Positions 43,916-55,246 of a stretch of 64,000 nt of DNA are shown here, piece by piece. The stretch is from Desulfatitalea tepidiphila (lineage in GTDB: Bacteria > Desulfobacterota > Desulfobacteria > Desulfobacterales > Desulfosarcinaceae): assembly GCF_001293685.1 (NCBI RefSeq), contig NZ_BCAG01000006.1, forward strand, positions 496,001-560,000, given 5' to 3'. The notes beneath the pieces were generated by a model that was not told where the DNA came from, ran no database searches, and saw only the letters and a program-made list of their open reading frames with translations. Each line of letters starts with the position of its first letter. Position 1 is the first letter of the stretch. The position numbers and the translations under genes are program-made.

Positions 43916-45514
43916 CTACTTCGATCCCTGGCGATACTTGACGGCCAGGATGAGCTGATTGCGGAGCATGCTCAGGTAGCGGTGCGCCTCGTCACTGACC
44001 GGTTGACCGGCTTGATGGCGGTCGGCATAGAAGGCACCGATGCAGACGTTTTGTACCTTTATCGGCATAAACACAAAGGCTGGCGCATCGATGTGGGTGC
44101 GATACCAGGCTGGGAGCAGGCGAACGGTTTTGTCATCGTGGGCGTCGGCCACGATCAGATCCTTACCCGATGCAATGGACAAATTGAACAGATCCCGACC
44201 GGAGGAAACCTGAAAACCGACCTTGTGGGCCAGTTCATCGCTGCTGAGGCCATATCCGAAGCGTATGGTCATCGTACGGCCATCTCCTTCCCGGGCGAAC
44301 ATAAGAGCGCGGTGAAAGGCCAGTGCCCGGTAGAGAATTTCAAGACTCATCAAGGCGACGTCGTTGACATCGAAATCGGCCATCAGGGCCTCTGAAATCT
44401 CCTGAATACCCGCCAAAATCACGTCCTTGGGACTCAAGACCGCCGGGTCGCCGCTCTCTTCCTTGAATGCCAATCCATCGGTCAACTGGTGGCTTTGAGA
44501 CTCCGGCAAAAGCGACGCTTCAGCCTTCACATCCGGGAGTGCCGCTTCGGCGGTTTCGCAGCCCCTGGCCAGATGTTGGATGAACGCGCTGTTCTCGATG
44601 CTGAAATTCAATGCCTGGGCATGCCGTCGGACGCTGTCGATGGAGTCGAGGACCAATGTCTGGAGTTTCCGCCTGGTCAGCTTCACCCTGTCCTTGTAGC
44701 GGTCGAGCAAGTTTTGCCACTTGCGATCGTCGCCGGTCAACTCCCCTTGCTCGATCAGTTGCCCCAAGGCTTTCACAAAACCCGACACCACTCGCAGTTG
44801 CGTGGGAGCCTTGCGCCGGCCGCGCAAATCGTCCGAGGTCAGGGGCTGCAATCCTTCGCAGATTCGATCGGGAAAATTCCATTGCCCGGCCACGGCCGTT
44901 CCCAAAGCTTCGTAGGTCACCCCGCAGGCCGCTTTGACCGCCTTGGTTTCGCCGTGGCCGTGGGCGGCCATCCAATCCACGACCTTCTGATATTCATCGG
45001 GCAAATAGTAAATCATCACCAGTTTGCCCAATTGGGTCAACATGGCGCACACGAACGCCTCTTCGGGGTCGATGGCCGCACCCGCTCCCGCGATCTCCCG
45101 GGCCACCACCCCGGCCCAGAAAGAAGCGATCAGCGTCTCTTTCAAATCGGCCGTGTGGGCCTTGCCCTGGAAATGGTCCAGCAAGGCCAGGCTGATGGTG
45201 GCCAGCCGCACCCGCTCGTACCCCAGCACCACCACGGCCCGTGTAATGGTGGTCACCTTTCCGGCGACCAGGCCGTAGTAGGCCGAGTTGACCAGCTTGA
45301 GCAGCTTGTTGGTCAGGGCGTAATCGTTGAGGATCAGATTGGCCAGGTCTGAGGCATCGCAGGCCTCCTGGCAGAGGGACAATTTTTGATTGATCTCAAC
45401 GAGGTACTTCGAAATACTGGGAAACTCCTCGGTCCGCCGGATACGTCTGAGCATACGCGTCAGCGGAGTCTCCGGGGGTTTGTCACCTTTTACCGACGCG
45501 TTCGAGCCGGCCAT
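43916..45514 (-). CDS. HDOD-GAF signalling protein
   Basis: Cytoplasmic protein of 532 residues: an HDOD domain (about residues 25-215; EFPSISKYLVEINQKLS, LTNKLLKLVNSAYYG, ITRAVVVLGYERVR), a helical middle and a C-terminal GAF domain (about 370-525; FHRALMFAREGDG, FMPIKVQNVCIGAFYADR). HDOD lacks the HD metal residues and usually acts in two-component or chemotaxis signalling. AAGGG precedes the ATG at 45514. It is divergent from the sigma-54 activator, with 290 bases between them. Confidence 0.87.
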   Translation of the reverse strand: MAGSNASVKGDKPPETPLTRMLRRIRRTEEFPSISKYLVEINQKLSLCQEACDASDLANLILNDYALTNKLLKLVNSAYYGLVAGKVTTITRAVVVLGYERVRLATISLALLDHFQGKAHTADLKETLIASFWAGVVAREIAGAGAAIDPEEAFVCAMLTQLGKLVMIYYLPDEYQKVVDWMAAHGHGETKAVKAACGVTYEALGTAVAGQWNFPDRICEGLQPLTSDDLRGRRKAPTQLRVVSGFVKALGQLIEQGELTGDDRKWQNLLDRYKDRVKLTRRKLQTLVLDSIDSVRRHAQALNFSIENSAFIQHLARGCETAEAALPDVKAEASLLPESQSHQLTDGLAFKEESGDPAVLSPKDVILAGIQEISEALMADFDVNDVALMSLEILYRALAFHRALMFAREGDGRTMTIRFGYGLSSDELAHKVGFQVSSGRDLFNLSIASGKDLIVADAHDDKTVRLLPAWYRTHIDAPAFVFMPIKVQNVCIGAFYADRHQAGQPVSDEAHRYLSMLRNQLILAVKYRQGSK

Positions 45515-45804
45515 GACCCTTTTCTGTTTCACTACCATTGGTATTTTCTGATCTGCATATTCGCGTCGGGTATATTTACCCGGTAAATGGTTCGACTATC
45601 TGCCGGCCCGCTCACGGCCTAAACGTGCCCGCCCGCCACCGGCAACCGCATCTAGTACATATCGGCCGATTCGTGTGGAAGTTGACCGCTTTCGCAGGCA
45701 CCATGTTCGCCCCGGCGGCCCGCCATGGATTGACAATGCGGGCCACGGTGGCCATCTTCACAACACCGCATGTTTCAGTGCCTTCCGTGAAAGCGAGGGA
45801 TCCC

Positions 45805-47742
<1,938 letters not shown>

Positions 47743-47863
47743 CGATTTCTCGTCAAACCCACTCGCGACATCTCGCCACTCACGACATTCCGTCACCCAG
47801 ACCACCGCTTCCGGAATCCCGACAACTACCCAATATAATTTGCCTTTATTGCATATCGGCCGG

Positions 47864-47880
47864 TTGGCACGGCGAATGCT
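47864..47880 (+). promoter_or_regulatory. Sigma-54 (-24/-12) promoter upstream of osmC
   Basis: TTGGCACGGCGAATGCT fits the sigma-54 consensus TTGGCACG-N4-TTGCT except one base of the -12 box (A for T). It lies 64 bases before the osmC ATG and directly after the gene for a sigma-54 activator. Confidence 0.7.
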
Positions 47881-47943
47881 CAAGAACATGTCAAGCGGTA
47901 TGAAATCAACCCAACGAGCAACCCTACAAGGGAGGAATAGATT

Positions 47944-48522
47944 ATGACAAATACAGCCGTCAAAGCCGAAAGGCCGAATGTCGTCAATGGGGTCAATGTC
48001 GATGAATTGTTCGGTACCATCGATGCCGTCAAGACCGCACCTGTCATTGCCAAGTTCAAATTCAAAGCGGAAAACCAGTGGGTGGACGGCGGCCACAATC
48101 GGACCACCATCAAGAACTTCTACGGCACCCAGCAGGAACACCAGCGCCGGGAGCCGTTTGTGCTGGATGCCGACGAACCGCCGATCCTGCTGGGCCGGGA
48201 CATGGGGCCCAACCCCGTGGAGTACGCCCTGACCGCCTTGGCCGCATGCGTCACCTCCTCCATCGTCTACCATGCGGCAGCCAAGGGAATAACCATCCGC
48301 GCCATGGAATCACGCCTGGAAGGCGATATCGATCTTCAGGGGTTTCTGGGGATTCGGGATGATGTGCCCCGCGGATACCAGGAGATCCGGATGTACGTCA
48401 CCATCGATGCCGACGCATCCCCCGAAAAGCTCGCGGAGATCGTGGCGCTGGGACCGCAATACTCGCCGGTCTTCGACACGATCACCCGGGCCGTACCGGT
48501 GAAGGTGCAGTTGGAGAAATAA
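47944..48522 (+). CDS. OsmC-family peroxiredoxin-like protein
   Basis: OsmC/Ohr-fold protein of 192 residues. The conserved Cys sits in LTALAACVTSSIVYHA; the N-terminal extension before FKFKAENQW is longer than in classical OsmC. The family reduces organic hydroperoxides or, in this longer subgroup, acts on unknown thiol substrates. AGGGAGG precedes the ATG. The sigma-54 promoter and the adjacent activator suggest induced expression. Confidence 0.87.
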   Translation: MTNTAVKAERPNVVNGVNVDELFGTIDAVKTAPVIAKFKFKAENQWVDGGHNRTTIKNFYGTQQEHQRREPFVLDADEPPILLGRDMGPNPVEYALTALAACVTSSIVYHAAAKGITIRAMESRLEGDIDLQGFLGIRDDVPRGYQEIRMYVTIDADASPEKLAEIVALGPQYSPVFDTITRAVPVKVQLEK

Positions 48523-48528
48523 TTCTGG

Positions 48529-48557
48529 ACCGGCCGTATCGATCCGATGCGGCCGGT
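48529..48557. terminator. Bidirectional hairpin between convergent genes
   Basis: A perfect 8-bp stem ACCGGCCG/CGGCCGGT with a 13-base loop lies in the 47-base gap between the convergent osmC and kinase genes. T run is short (TTT), so termination strength is uncertain. Confidence 0.55.
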
Positions 48558-48569
48558 TTGCCTCCCAGC

Positions 48570-50351
48570 CTAATCCAGAAGTGCGATCGTCCTGAAGCCC
48601 ACGTCAACGAACCCCTCCCAGGCCTGGCGCTGCAAGGGGGGGGCGATGCCGCCGTCGCGCGGCCACGAGGCGATTCGGCTCGTCAAGCGGTCGTCTCTTT
48701 TATCCGCCCTGGCGACTATCCACTCCTTGTTCACATCGACCGATGCCCCAAACGCCGTACCACTGGAAAGCACAGGACTGCCGCCCGCATCGTTCGGCAG
48801 GGACGTCATCATATGCGCGTGCGGGTCCGGGGTCGATCCTGAACGGTCGAGCGTCCCTCCGGCCGGCGACGGTGGATAAGCGGTCATGATTGCGCGCCAC
48901 TGCACCAAGTCCGGCAATTGTTTCCGGTAATGGCGTGCGTAGGCGCGCGCGCCAAGCCAGGTGACGCGCACCACCGGTCGGGCCGCCCAGCGCGCATCGC
49001 GAAGCTGGAAAGAGCCGTTCTGGTAGATCACCTGTTCGTGGGGGGCACTGCCGTCCCCCAGGTAGATCCATATCTCTTCCCCGTGCTTCACCACGCCGTC
49101 GGCCACGCCCAACCGGTCCGCGACCGAATTCAAAAACTCCAGGTAGTGGTGAAAGGTCACCGGAGAGAGATCGGTGTAGAACGCGGGCCGGTCGGCTGCG
49201 GCCGGAACCAGGTGCATGGTGCGGCCGTCGGCGGCCAAGCGGGTCGGTGCCGGCTTGCCGCGATCTTCCCGGGCTGAACCGGCCGGCGCTTGAACGGCCC
49301 GCTGATTTGGCGCCGACGGCCGCCCTTCGAGGAGGCCGAAGAGATGGTACGCCGTCATGGCGGCCACCGCCAGCACGGCGGCGACGATTCCCGCCCAGAT
49401 CCATCGTACCATGGGAGGTGCCGGGAGCGCGGCAGCGCTGATTTCGCACTCCCGGGCTTTAAGGGCCGCCGCCACGTCCAATTGCAACTCTGCGACGCTT
49501 TGATGCCGCAGATGCTTCTCTTCGCTGGTGGCCCGGCGAATGATGCCGTCGAGGGCGACCAGCAGCGGCGTTCGGGGATCATCCAATCCCACCGATTTGA
49601 ACGGCAGCTGTTTGGGATCCATTCTGCCATGGATCGCCTCGAAAAGGATCTTGCCCAGGGCATAGATATCGGCCTCGCGCCCCGCCCGCCGAAAATCGGA
49701 AAACTGTTCGGGCGCCATGTAGGGCCAGGTCCCCTTGACATCCCAGGAATTGGATACGGCTGGCATCTGCATGGTGCGGGCCAGACCGAAATCTGCGATC
49801 TTGGGCGTTTCCCCATCCATGAGAATGTTTTCGGGCTTCAGGTCGCGGTGGACAATGCCGAAGCCGTGAATCGCCTGCACCCCCTCCAGCACCTGCAGGA
49901 AGTATTCGCGCAGCCAAACGACCAGCAGCGCTTCTTCGTCATCGAAACCCGTTTCGGACATGGTGTAGCGAAACGTATTGCCCGGGATGTACTCCATGGT
50001 AATGTACGCCACCGGTATCTGACGGCCGCCGCGCTGCACGGCCACCGAACCATAGTCGTAAATCTGGAGCACATTGGGGTGGCGCACCCGGGCCATGACC
50101 TGTACTTCCCGCTCGAAGCGGCCGAAGGCCGTCTCGATCTCTTCCGGATTTTCCTCCAGTTCCTGGAGCAGATTCTCCGAAATCAGTTTGATGGCCACAT
50201 CGCGCTTGAGATTGAGCTGATGGGCGCGATACACTTCGCCCATGCCGCCCTTGCCGATGCGCTCCATCAGCAGCCACTTGCCTTCGATCACGCTGCCGGT
50301 ATCGAAGAGCGGTGCCGCATCGGATTCTTGTATGGGTTTAGAAGCCGTCAT
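48570..50351 (-). CDS. Ser/Thr protein kinase with FGE-sulfatase-like domain
   Basis: Protein of 593 residues. Residues about 20-300 form a Hanks-type kinase (GKGGMGEVYRAHQ, VAIKL, HRDLKPENI, DFGLA, MAPEQ). Residues about 318-340 are a membrane helix. Residues about 388-593 resemble the formylglycine-generating-enzyme (SUMF1) fold (TDLSPVTFHHYLEFLN, PVVRVTWLGARAYARHYRKQ, LVQWRAI, end GFVDVGFRTI). Such kinase-FGE fusions suggest a kinase with an extracytoplasmic sensor or binding domain; enzymatic FGE Cys residues were not seen. GAAGGAAC precedes the ATG, which lies inside the PP2C gene. Confidence 0.87.
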   Translation of the reverse strand: MTASKPIQESDAAPLFDTGSVIEGKWLLMERIGKGGMGEVYRAHQLNLKRDVAIKLISENLLQELEENPEEIETAFGRFEREVQVMARVRHPNVLQIYDYGSVAVQRGGRQIPVAYITMEYIPGNTFRYTMSETGFDDEEALLVVWLREYFLQVLEGVQAIHGFGIVHRDLKPENILMDGETPKIADFGLARTMQMPAVSNSWDVKGTWPYMAPEQFSDFRRAGREADIYALGKILFEAIHGRMDPKQLPFKSVGLDDPRTPLLVALDGIIRRATSEEKHLRHQSVAELQLDVAAALKARECEISAAALPAPPMVRWIWAGIVAAVLAVAAMTAYHLFGLLEGRPSAPNQRAVQAPAGSAREDRGKPAPTRLAADGRTMHLVPAAADRPAFYTDLSPVTFHHYLEFLNSVADRLGVADGVVKHGEEIWIYLGDGSAPHEQVIYQNGSFQLRDARWAARPVVRVTWLGARAYARHYRKQLPDLVQWRAIMTAYPPSPAGGTLDRSGSTPDPHAHMMTSLPNDAGGSPVLSSGTAFGASVDVNKEWIVARADKRDDRLTSRIASWPRDGGIAPPLQRQAWEGFVDVGFRTIALLD

Positions 50352-51180
50352 GTTCCTTCACGGTCACGATCAAGGCGGTCACGTTGTCCGCTGTTTGTCT
50401 CTCCAGGGCCGCGGCCACCAGCGCCTTGGCCGTTCGGTCGGCATCATGGCCACGGGCCAGCACGGTGGCGAGCACCTCGGGCGTCAGGACGTTGTGCAGG
50501 CCGTCACTGCAGAGCAAGAACCGGTCGCCGGCCTGAATCCGATCGATGCGGTGGTCCACATGCGAGAGAGGTTCAATCGTTCCGACGACGTTGGTCAACA
50601 GGTGGCGCAGCGGATGCAGATGGGCGCTTTCCGGATCCACTTCCCCCTCGAAAATCATCTCCTGAACGAAGGTGTGATCGGTCGTCAGGCAGGTCAAATG
50701 CTCCCGGCGCCAGCGATAGATCCGGCTGTCGCCCACGTGGGCGACAATGCTGCAGTTCGTTGTCAGCAGCAGGCAGGAGAGCGTGGTGCCCATGTGGCAC
50801 AGGCCTTTCCGGCCAGACGCCATGCGGCGCACAAGACGATCGACGCGCAGGACGGTTTCGACCAGATGGCGCTCGAGCGCTGCGGCCGTCCACGGCGGCG
50901 CTTCGTTCAGCGGCCGCTGGTAGAATGCGTTCAGCGCCCCGCAGGCAAGAGCGCTTGCTAAGCCGCCACCGCTATGCCCGCCCATGCCATCCGCCACGGC
51001 CACCAGCCGGCCTCTGGGGTTTTCGCCCTCCACAGCCGCGGGCGGAGAAATAAACACGGCGTCCTCGTTGTCGGCGCGAACCAACCCGATGTCGGTGCAA
51101 AATCCCATATCCAGCTCGAGACCGGCGGTAGAAGCACCCATCCGGCCGCCGCCTCCGGGGCTAACCGCAACAGCCGGCAT
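50338..51180 (-). CDS. PP2C-family Ser/Thr protein phosphatase
   Basis: Protein phosphatase of 280 residues with all metal-site blocks: IGLVRADNEDAVF, VAVADGMGGHSGGG, HVGDSRIYRWR, LLCSDGLHNVL and TADNVTALIV. It should reverse the action of the kinase encoded directly downstream (14-base overlap). The ATG at 51180 has CAGGAG eight bases upstream; a further ATG lies at 51201. The start overlaps the rseC gene. Confidence 0.93.
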   Translation of the reverse strand: MPAVAVSPGGGGRMGASTAGLELDMGFCTDIGLVRADNEDAVFISPPAAVEGENPRGRLVAVADGMGGHSGGGLASALACGALNAFYQRPLNEAPPWTAAALERHLVETVLRVDRLVRRMASGRKGLCHMGTTLSCLLLTTNCSIVAHVGDSRIYRWRREHLTCLTTDHTFVQEMIFEGEVDPESAHLHPLRHLLTNVVGTIEPLSHVDHRIDRIQAGDRFLLCSDGLHNVLTPEVLATVLARGHDADRTAKALVAAALERQTADNVTALIVTVKEHDGF

Positions 51181-51640
51181 GTCGTCGCTCCTGCGGTGCA
51201 CCGGAGGACTGGACCACAGCCGTTATGGCCGGGGTCAGTTTGCGGCTCAATCCCGGGCTGCGGCCCAGGTGGACCACCGCCCACACACTAGCGACCAGTC
51301 CCGCGAAAGCGCCAATGATCCCCCCGCTGCTGTCCCATCCCAGCCAGCCGCCGATCCACAACCCACCAAAAGCCCCCAGAATCAGCCCTGCGATAGGCAG
51401 GAGATAGAAGAGGGCCGCCCCTTGATAAACAGAAGCGGCGGGTAGCGAAATCTTAACCAGGTCGCCGCTGCGAGCGTTGATGGGATTGATCACCCGGCTC
51501 TCCACCCTCGAATCGGTCAGGCAAGTCCGACATCCGCCGGCACTGGAATGACAACCGCCGCATCCCCCTTTCCGGTCGGTCACCACCCGGGCCCAACCGT
51601 TCATCTCATCCTGCAGTACGATCCCTATTCTTTCGGCCAT
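51161..51640 (-). CDS. RseC/MucC-family SoxR-reducing protein
   Basis: Protein of 159 residues with an N-terminal Cys cluster (GGCGGCHSSAGGCRTC), a short beta domain, and two membrane helices (GAALFYLLPIAGLILGAFGG, GIIGAFAGLVASVWAVVHLG). RseC works with Rnf-type complexes and in envelope stress control. GGGAAGG precedes the ATG. It heads an operon with PP2C and the kinase, so envelope redox state and phosphorylation may be linked; that is inference. Confidence 0.87.
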   Translation of the reverse strand: MAERIGIVLQDEMNGWARVVTDRKGGCGGCHSSAGGCRTCLTDSRVESRVINPINARSGDLVKISLPAASVYQGAALFYLLPIAGLILGAFGGLWIGGWLGWDSSGGIIGAFAGLVASVWAVVHLGRSPGLSRKLTPAITAVVQSSGAPQERRHAGCCG

Positions 51641-52365
51641 AAGACACCTTCCCTACTCCGCCGACGTCCGGCACGATTATCAACAAAGGCCCCATGAAGC
51701 TCTCCCAAGTGTCCGAACCCGCCTTGTATGCGCCGATGCATGAGCATAGGCATCGGAAGGCAGATGAACAACAATTGCTTAATTTTCATAGGAGCACCAT
51801 TCATGCCATTTTGGTGGACGCGAAGACATCAACCTCTATTCCTACCGGTTAAGCGGCTTCCTATGAAATTTTAGAGATGCGTTGCGAGGTTGAAAAAAGG
51901 CGAGCCGGGTAAAAAACACACATCAATGGACCTGTCAACCCGATAACTGTGTAAAAATTTTACAACCCAGACGAAATCAAGATGCACCAAGCCTTAGGAT
52001 TCATGTCCATTTTACGATGCGTTTGCCTCGGACCACACCCAACGAGCACTTCCGGGCCTTGAAATGACTGTGTCATGGCACATTTTGTGTTTAACATTTT
52101 TTCATAATGCTTCTCGTGTGACATCGATTCCGGCCGCATGTCGAGCAACGGACTATCAAGTTTCAAGACGCCTGCTTTCACAACATCGAGATCTTGCCGC
52201 TTCTGCTTCTGTTCGTGCCGCCAGCCCTGGACTTGAATTCCAACGGGCTGTTCGCGTTGCTGTTATCCGACTGTTTTGCGATGGATTTCTGTGACGAGCA
52301 CATTCACCGAACAGCCTTGAGATGCCCGGATCGGGAGTATAGAGCATAAAAAAAGGGAGAAAAAA
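51641..52365. other. 725-bp gene-less region upstream of copA
   Basis: No convincing gene is visible; the 73-codon frame at 51960-52181 (minus) has no ribosome-binding site or protein-like composition. It holds the promoters of rseC (left) and copA (right). Close to copA, CCCG-GAT-CGGG (52326-52336) lies between TTGAGA and TATAGA, possibly a metal-regulator site, but the spacing (15) does not fit a MerR-type promoter. Confidence 0.4.
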
Positions 52366-54720
52366 ATGAAGAGCCAATCCGAATTGACATCATTGACAGC
52401 GGACGGTGAACAGCTTGTCGATCCTGTTTGCGGAATGAGCGTGGATCAGCCGTCCGAAACACTTTCCTATAAGTACGAAGGACAGACGCATTTTTTCTGC
52501 AGCACGCACTGCCTGAAAAAATTCAGGTCGAACCCCGCTCAGTACACCGATGCCTCCGTAGAAACGGATCGTCAGTCCGATACCGGAAGTGAATCGGCCA
52601 AAGGCGCTGTATACACTTGTCCCATGCATCCAGAAGTCCAACAGAATGGGCCTGGTGACTGCCCGATCTGCGGCATGGCCCTGGAACCTCGGACATCAGC
52701 GCCGGAAGAGGAAGAAAACAGAGAATACCTGTACATGCGCAGCCGATTCTGGGTAAGCGCCGTATTGAGTCTGCCGCTGGTGTTGATTGCCATGCGCGAT
52801 ATGCTCGGGCTGGCCTGGCTGGATGCCACGGCGGGACCGGATATCTTGCATTGGTCGGAATTCGTACTGGCCACACCGGTCGTCTTATGGGGCGGATGGG
52901 TTTTTTACATTCGCGCCTGGAAATCGGTGGCGACCCGGCACCTGAACATGTTCACCCTGATCGGTCTCGGCACGGGGGTCGCTTATATCTACAGCGTGGT
53001 CGCACTGCTTGTCCCGCAGATCTTCCCGGCATCCTTCCGAGACCAGAATGGAACGGTGGGCGTTTACTTTGAAGCAGCGGCTGTGATCGTAACGCTGGTG
53101 CTGTTAGGACAGATGCTCGAACAACGCGCCCGCAGCCGCACCGGCGCCGCCATTAAAGCGCTCCTGGGCTTGGCGCCCAAAACCGCCCGGCGCATCGATG
53201 CCGAAGGTGCGGAACAAGACATCCCCCTCGATCAGGTCCAGGCCGGAGACAAGTTGCGGGTGCGCCCCGGCGAAAAGATCCCCGTTGACGGCAAGGTCAT
53301 CGACGGCGCCAGCAATGTGGACGAGTCGATGATTACCGGAGAACCCGTTCCGGTGGAAAAAAATAAAGGCGCCAGAGTCATTGGCGCCACCGTCAATTCA
53401 ACCGGCTCGCTGATCATTCGGGCCGAAAAAGTCGGCGCCGATACCGTCCTGTCGCAGATCGTCCACATGGTGGCCGAAGCCCAGCGGAGCCGGGCGCCGA
53501 TCCAGAAGCTGGCTGATATGGTGGCCGGCTATTTCGTGCCGGCCGTGGTGGCTGTGGCAATCCTCGCGTCCGCCGCCTGGGCTTCGATCGGTCCGGAGCC
53601 GCGCATGGCCTATGCCTTGATCGTGGCGGTGTCCGTTCTGATCATCGCCTGCCCCTGCGCCCTGGGCCTGGCAACACCCATGTCCATCATGGTGGCGACC
53701 GGCAAGGGGGCTTCCTTCGGGGTCTTGTTCAAAGACGCCGAATCCATCGAGACCCTGCGCAAGGTGACCACGCTCGTGGCGGACAAGACCGGCACCCTCA
53801 CCGAAGGCCGGCCGCGGCTAAGCGAGGTGGCGGCCGTCAATGGCTGGGATGAAGGCGATGTGCTCTCGTTGGCCGCCAGCCTGGAGCGGGCCAGCGAGCA
53901 TCCTCTTGCGGCGGCCATCGTGGAGGGCGCGGAAGCAAGGGGTGCCGGGTTCAAAGAGACAACCGAATTCCGCTCTCACACCGGACGCGGCGTTTCCGGC
54001 GTCATCGATACCAAGAAAGTGCTTTTAGGCAATGCCAAGCTGCTGGAGGAAAACAGTGTGCTCACGGAGGCCCTGGACGCCAAGGCTGAAGAGATGCGCG
54101 CCGGGGGCCAGACCGCGATGTATCTTGCGGTAGCGGGCGAACCGGCCGGCCTGGTCAGCGTGTCGGATCCGATCAAGGAGACCACGCCGGAAGCCATCGA
54201 GCGACTGCACGCCGAAGGCATCCGCATCGTGATGCTGACCGGCGACAACCGGACCACGGCCGGAGCGGTGGCCGCCAAACTGGGCATCGACGACTTTGTG
54301 GCCGATGTGCTGCCTGAAGACAAGGCCGACGCCATCAAGCGCTTCCAACAGGACGGGCAGGTGGTTGCAATGGCCGGCGACGGTATTAACGATGCCCCGG
54401 CGCTGGCCCAATCGGACGTGGGTATCGCCATGGGCACGGGCACCGACGTGGCCATGGAAAGCGCCCGCGTCACACTGGTCAAAGGTGACCTGCGCGGCAT
54501 CGTGCGCGCCCGTCTGCTCTCCAAGGCGACCATGCGTAATATCAAACAGAACCTGTTTTTCGCTTTTGTTTACAACGCCCTGGGCGTCCCCATCGCAGCC
54601 GGCGTCCTATACCCGATTTTCGGCCTGCTGCTCTCGCCCATGATTGCAGCGGCCGCCATGAGCCTCAGTTCCGTATCGGTCGTGGGCAACGCACTGAGAC
54701 TTCGCAGAATCGAGCATTGA
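52366..54720 (+). CDS. copA: Copper-translocating P1B-type ATPase with YHS and HMBD domains
   Basis: P-type ATPase of 784 residues exporting Cu+ (or Ag+). Instead of classical HMA domains the N terminus has a YHS domain (about 18-62; [18 protein letters not shown]) and a metal-binding motif (about 82-107; [22 protein letters not shown]). The transmembrane core has the Cu site ACPCALG (about 428), the phosphorylation site DKTGTLTEG (about 473), the SEHPLAAAI motif and [20 protein letters not shown] precedes the ATG. It heads the copper/redox island. Confidence 0.95.
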   Translation: MKSQSELTSLTADGEQLVDPVCGMSVDQPSETLSYKYEGQTHFFCSTHCLKKFRSNPAQYTDASVETDRQSDTGSESAKGAVYTCPMHPEVQQNGPGDCPICGMALEPRTSAPEEEENREYLYMRSRFWVSAVLSLPLVLIAMRDMLGLAWLDATAGPDILHWSEFVLATPVVLWGGWVFYIRAWKSVATRHLNMFTLIGLGTGVAYIYSVVALLVPQIFPASFRDQNGTVGVYFEAAAVIVTLVLLGQMLEQRARSRTGAAIKALLGLAPKTARRIDAEGAEQDIPLDQVQAGDKLRVRPGEKIPVDGKVIDGASNVDESMITGEPVPVEKNKGARVIGATVNSTGSLIIRAEKVGADTVLSQIVHMVAEAQRSRAPIQKLADMVAGYFVPAVVAVAILASAAWASIGPEPRMAYALIVAVSVLIIACPCALGLATPMSIMVATGKGASFGVLFKDAESIETLRKVTTLVADKTGTLTEGRPRLSEVAAVNGWDEGDVLSLAASLERASEHPLAAAIVEGAEARGAGFKETTEFRSHTGRGVSGVIDTKKVLLGNAKLLEENSVLTEALDAKAEEMRAGGQTAMYLAVAGEPAGLVSVSDPIKETTPEAIERLHAEGIRIVMLTGDNRTTAGAVAAKLGIDDFVADVLPEDKADAIKRFQQDGQVVAMAGDGINDAPALAQSDVGIAMGTGTDVAMESARVTLVKGDLRGIVRARLLSKATMRNIKQNLFFAFVYNALGVPIAAGVLYPIFGLLLSPMIAAAAMSLSSVSVVGNALRLRRIEH

Positions 54721-54742
54721 TCGTTTCACAAAGGAGCCCGCC

Positions 54743-54850
54743 ATGAATGGCATCACCGTCGCCACCAAAAGCTGTCAACACTGTGCCATTCTAAATGGGG
54801 AATTCGATGAAGAAGTGGTCCATCACATGCGCAGATGCTGCCAGTCGTGA
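54743..54850 (+). CDS. 35-aa Cys/His-rich micro-protein after copA
   Basis: Frame of 35 codons starting 23 bases after the copA stop, with a textbook AAAGGAG site. The protein has C11-x2-C14, a His pair (H27-H28) and C32-C33, with few other features (MNGITVATKSCQHCA... HHMRRCCQS). The spacing suggests metal binding, possibly copper, in line with the operon. The last 28 bases overlap the 3' end of the degenerate cytochrome gene on the other strand. Too small for family recognition. Confidence 0.6.
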   Translation: MNGITVATKSCQHCAILNGEFDEEVVHHMRRCCQS

Positions 54851-55246
54851 ATCACATGGCACTCCCTGCAATTCTCGCCGAATAGCTTTTCATGAGGATC
54901 GAAATGGCATGTCGCGCACAACAGTTCGGGATTGAGCAGGGCATGGTCCATCTTTTATATCCGACCGACGGCGCCACTGTGCTCCGTATGGCATTCCAGG
55001 CAGTGCGATTCGGCTTCATGGAAGCGTAATTCCCCGCGAAGCACAGAGGCATCCCCGAATGCACGACACCCCAGGCATGCGTCGTTGTGCACACCACGCC
55101 ACGGTTCATGGCAGTCTGCGCATGCGGCGTTTTCTTCATGCACGGCAATCCGGTTGCCCGGCTGTGCGGCCTCCTCATCGAAAAAAAGCCATACCGAAAA
55201 AAGCGATCAGGGCGAGAATATGCGTCGTCTTAAGCGCCGCCTTCAC
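54823..55246 (-). pseudogene. Degenerate multiheme c-type cytochrome
   Basis: Joined frames give a signal segment (MKAALKTTHILALIAFFGMAF from GTG 55246) followed by haem motifs CADCH, CLGC-R, CLECH, CATCH and CRECH. Three lesions interrupt it: a run of seven T near 55180 shifts the frame after the signal peptide (six T would restore it), the second motif has Arg (CGT) in place of the haem His, and an in-frame TAA follows the third motif (G-R-I-stop-K-M-D-H). The GTG overlaps the upstream membrane-protein stop. It would have been a periplasmic electron carrier. Confidence 0.78.

Noticed and set aside
51960-52181. A 73-codon frame in the gap upstream of copA
   Set aside because: No ribosome-binding site, no protein-like composition, isolated.
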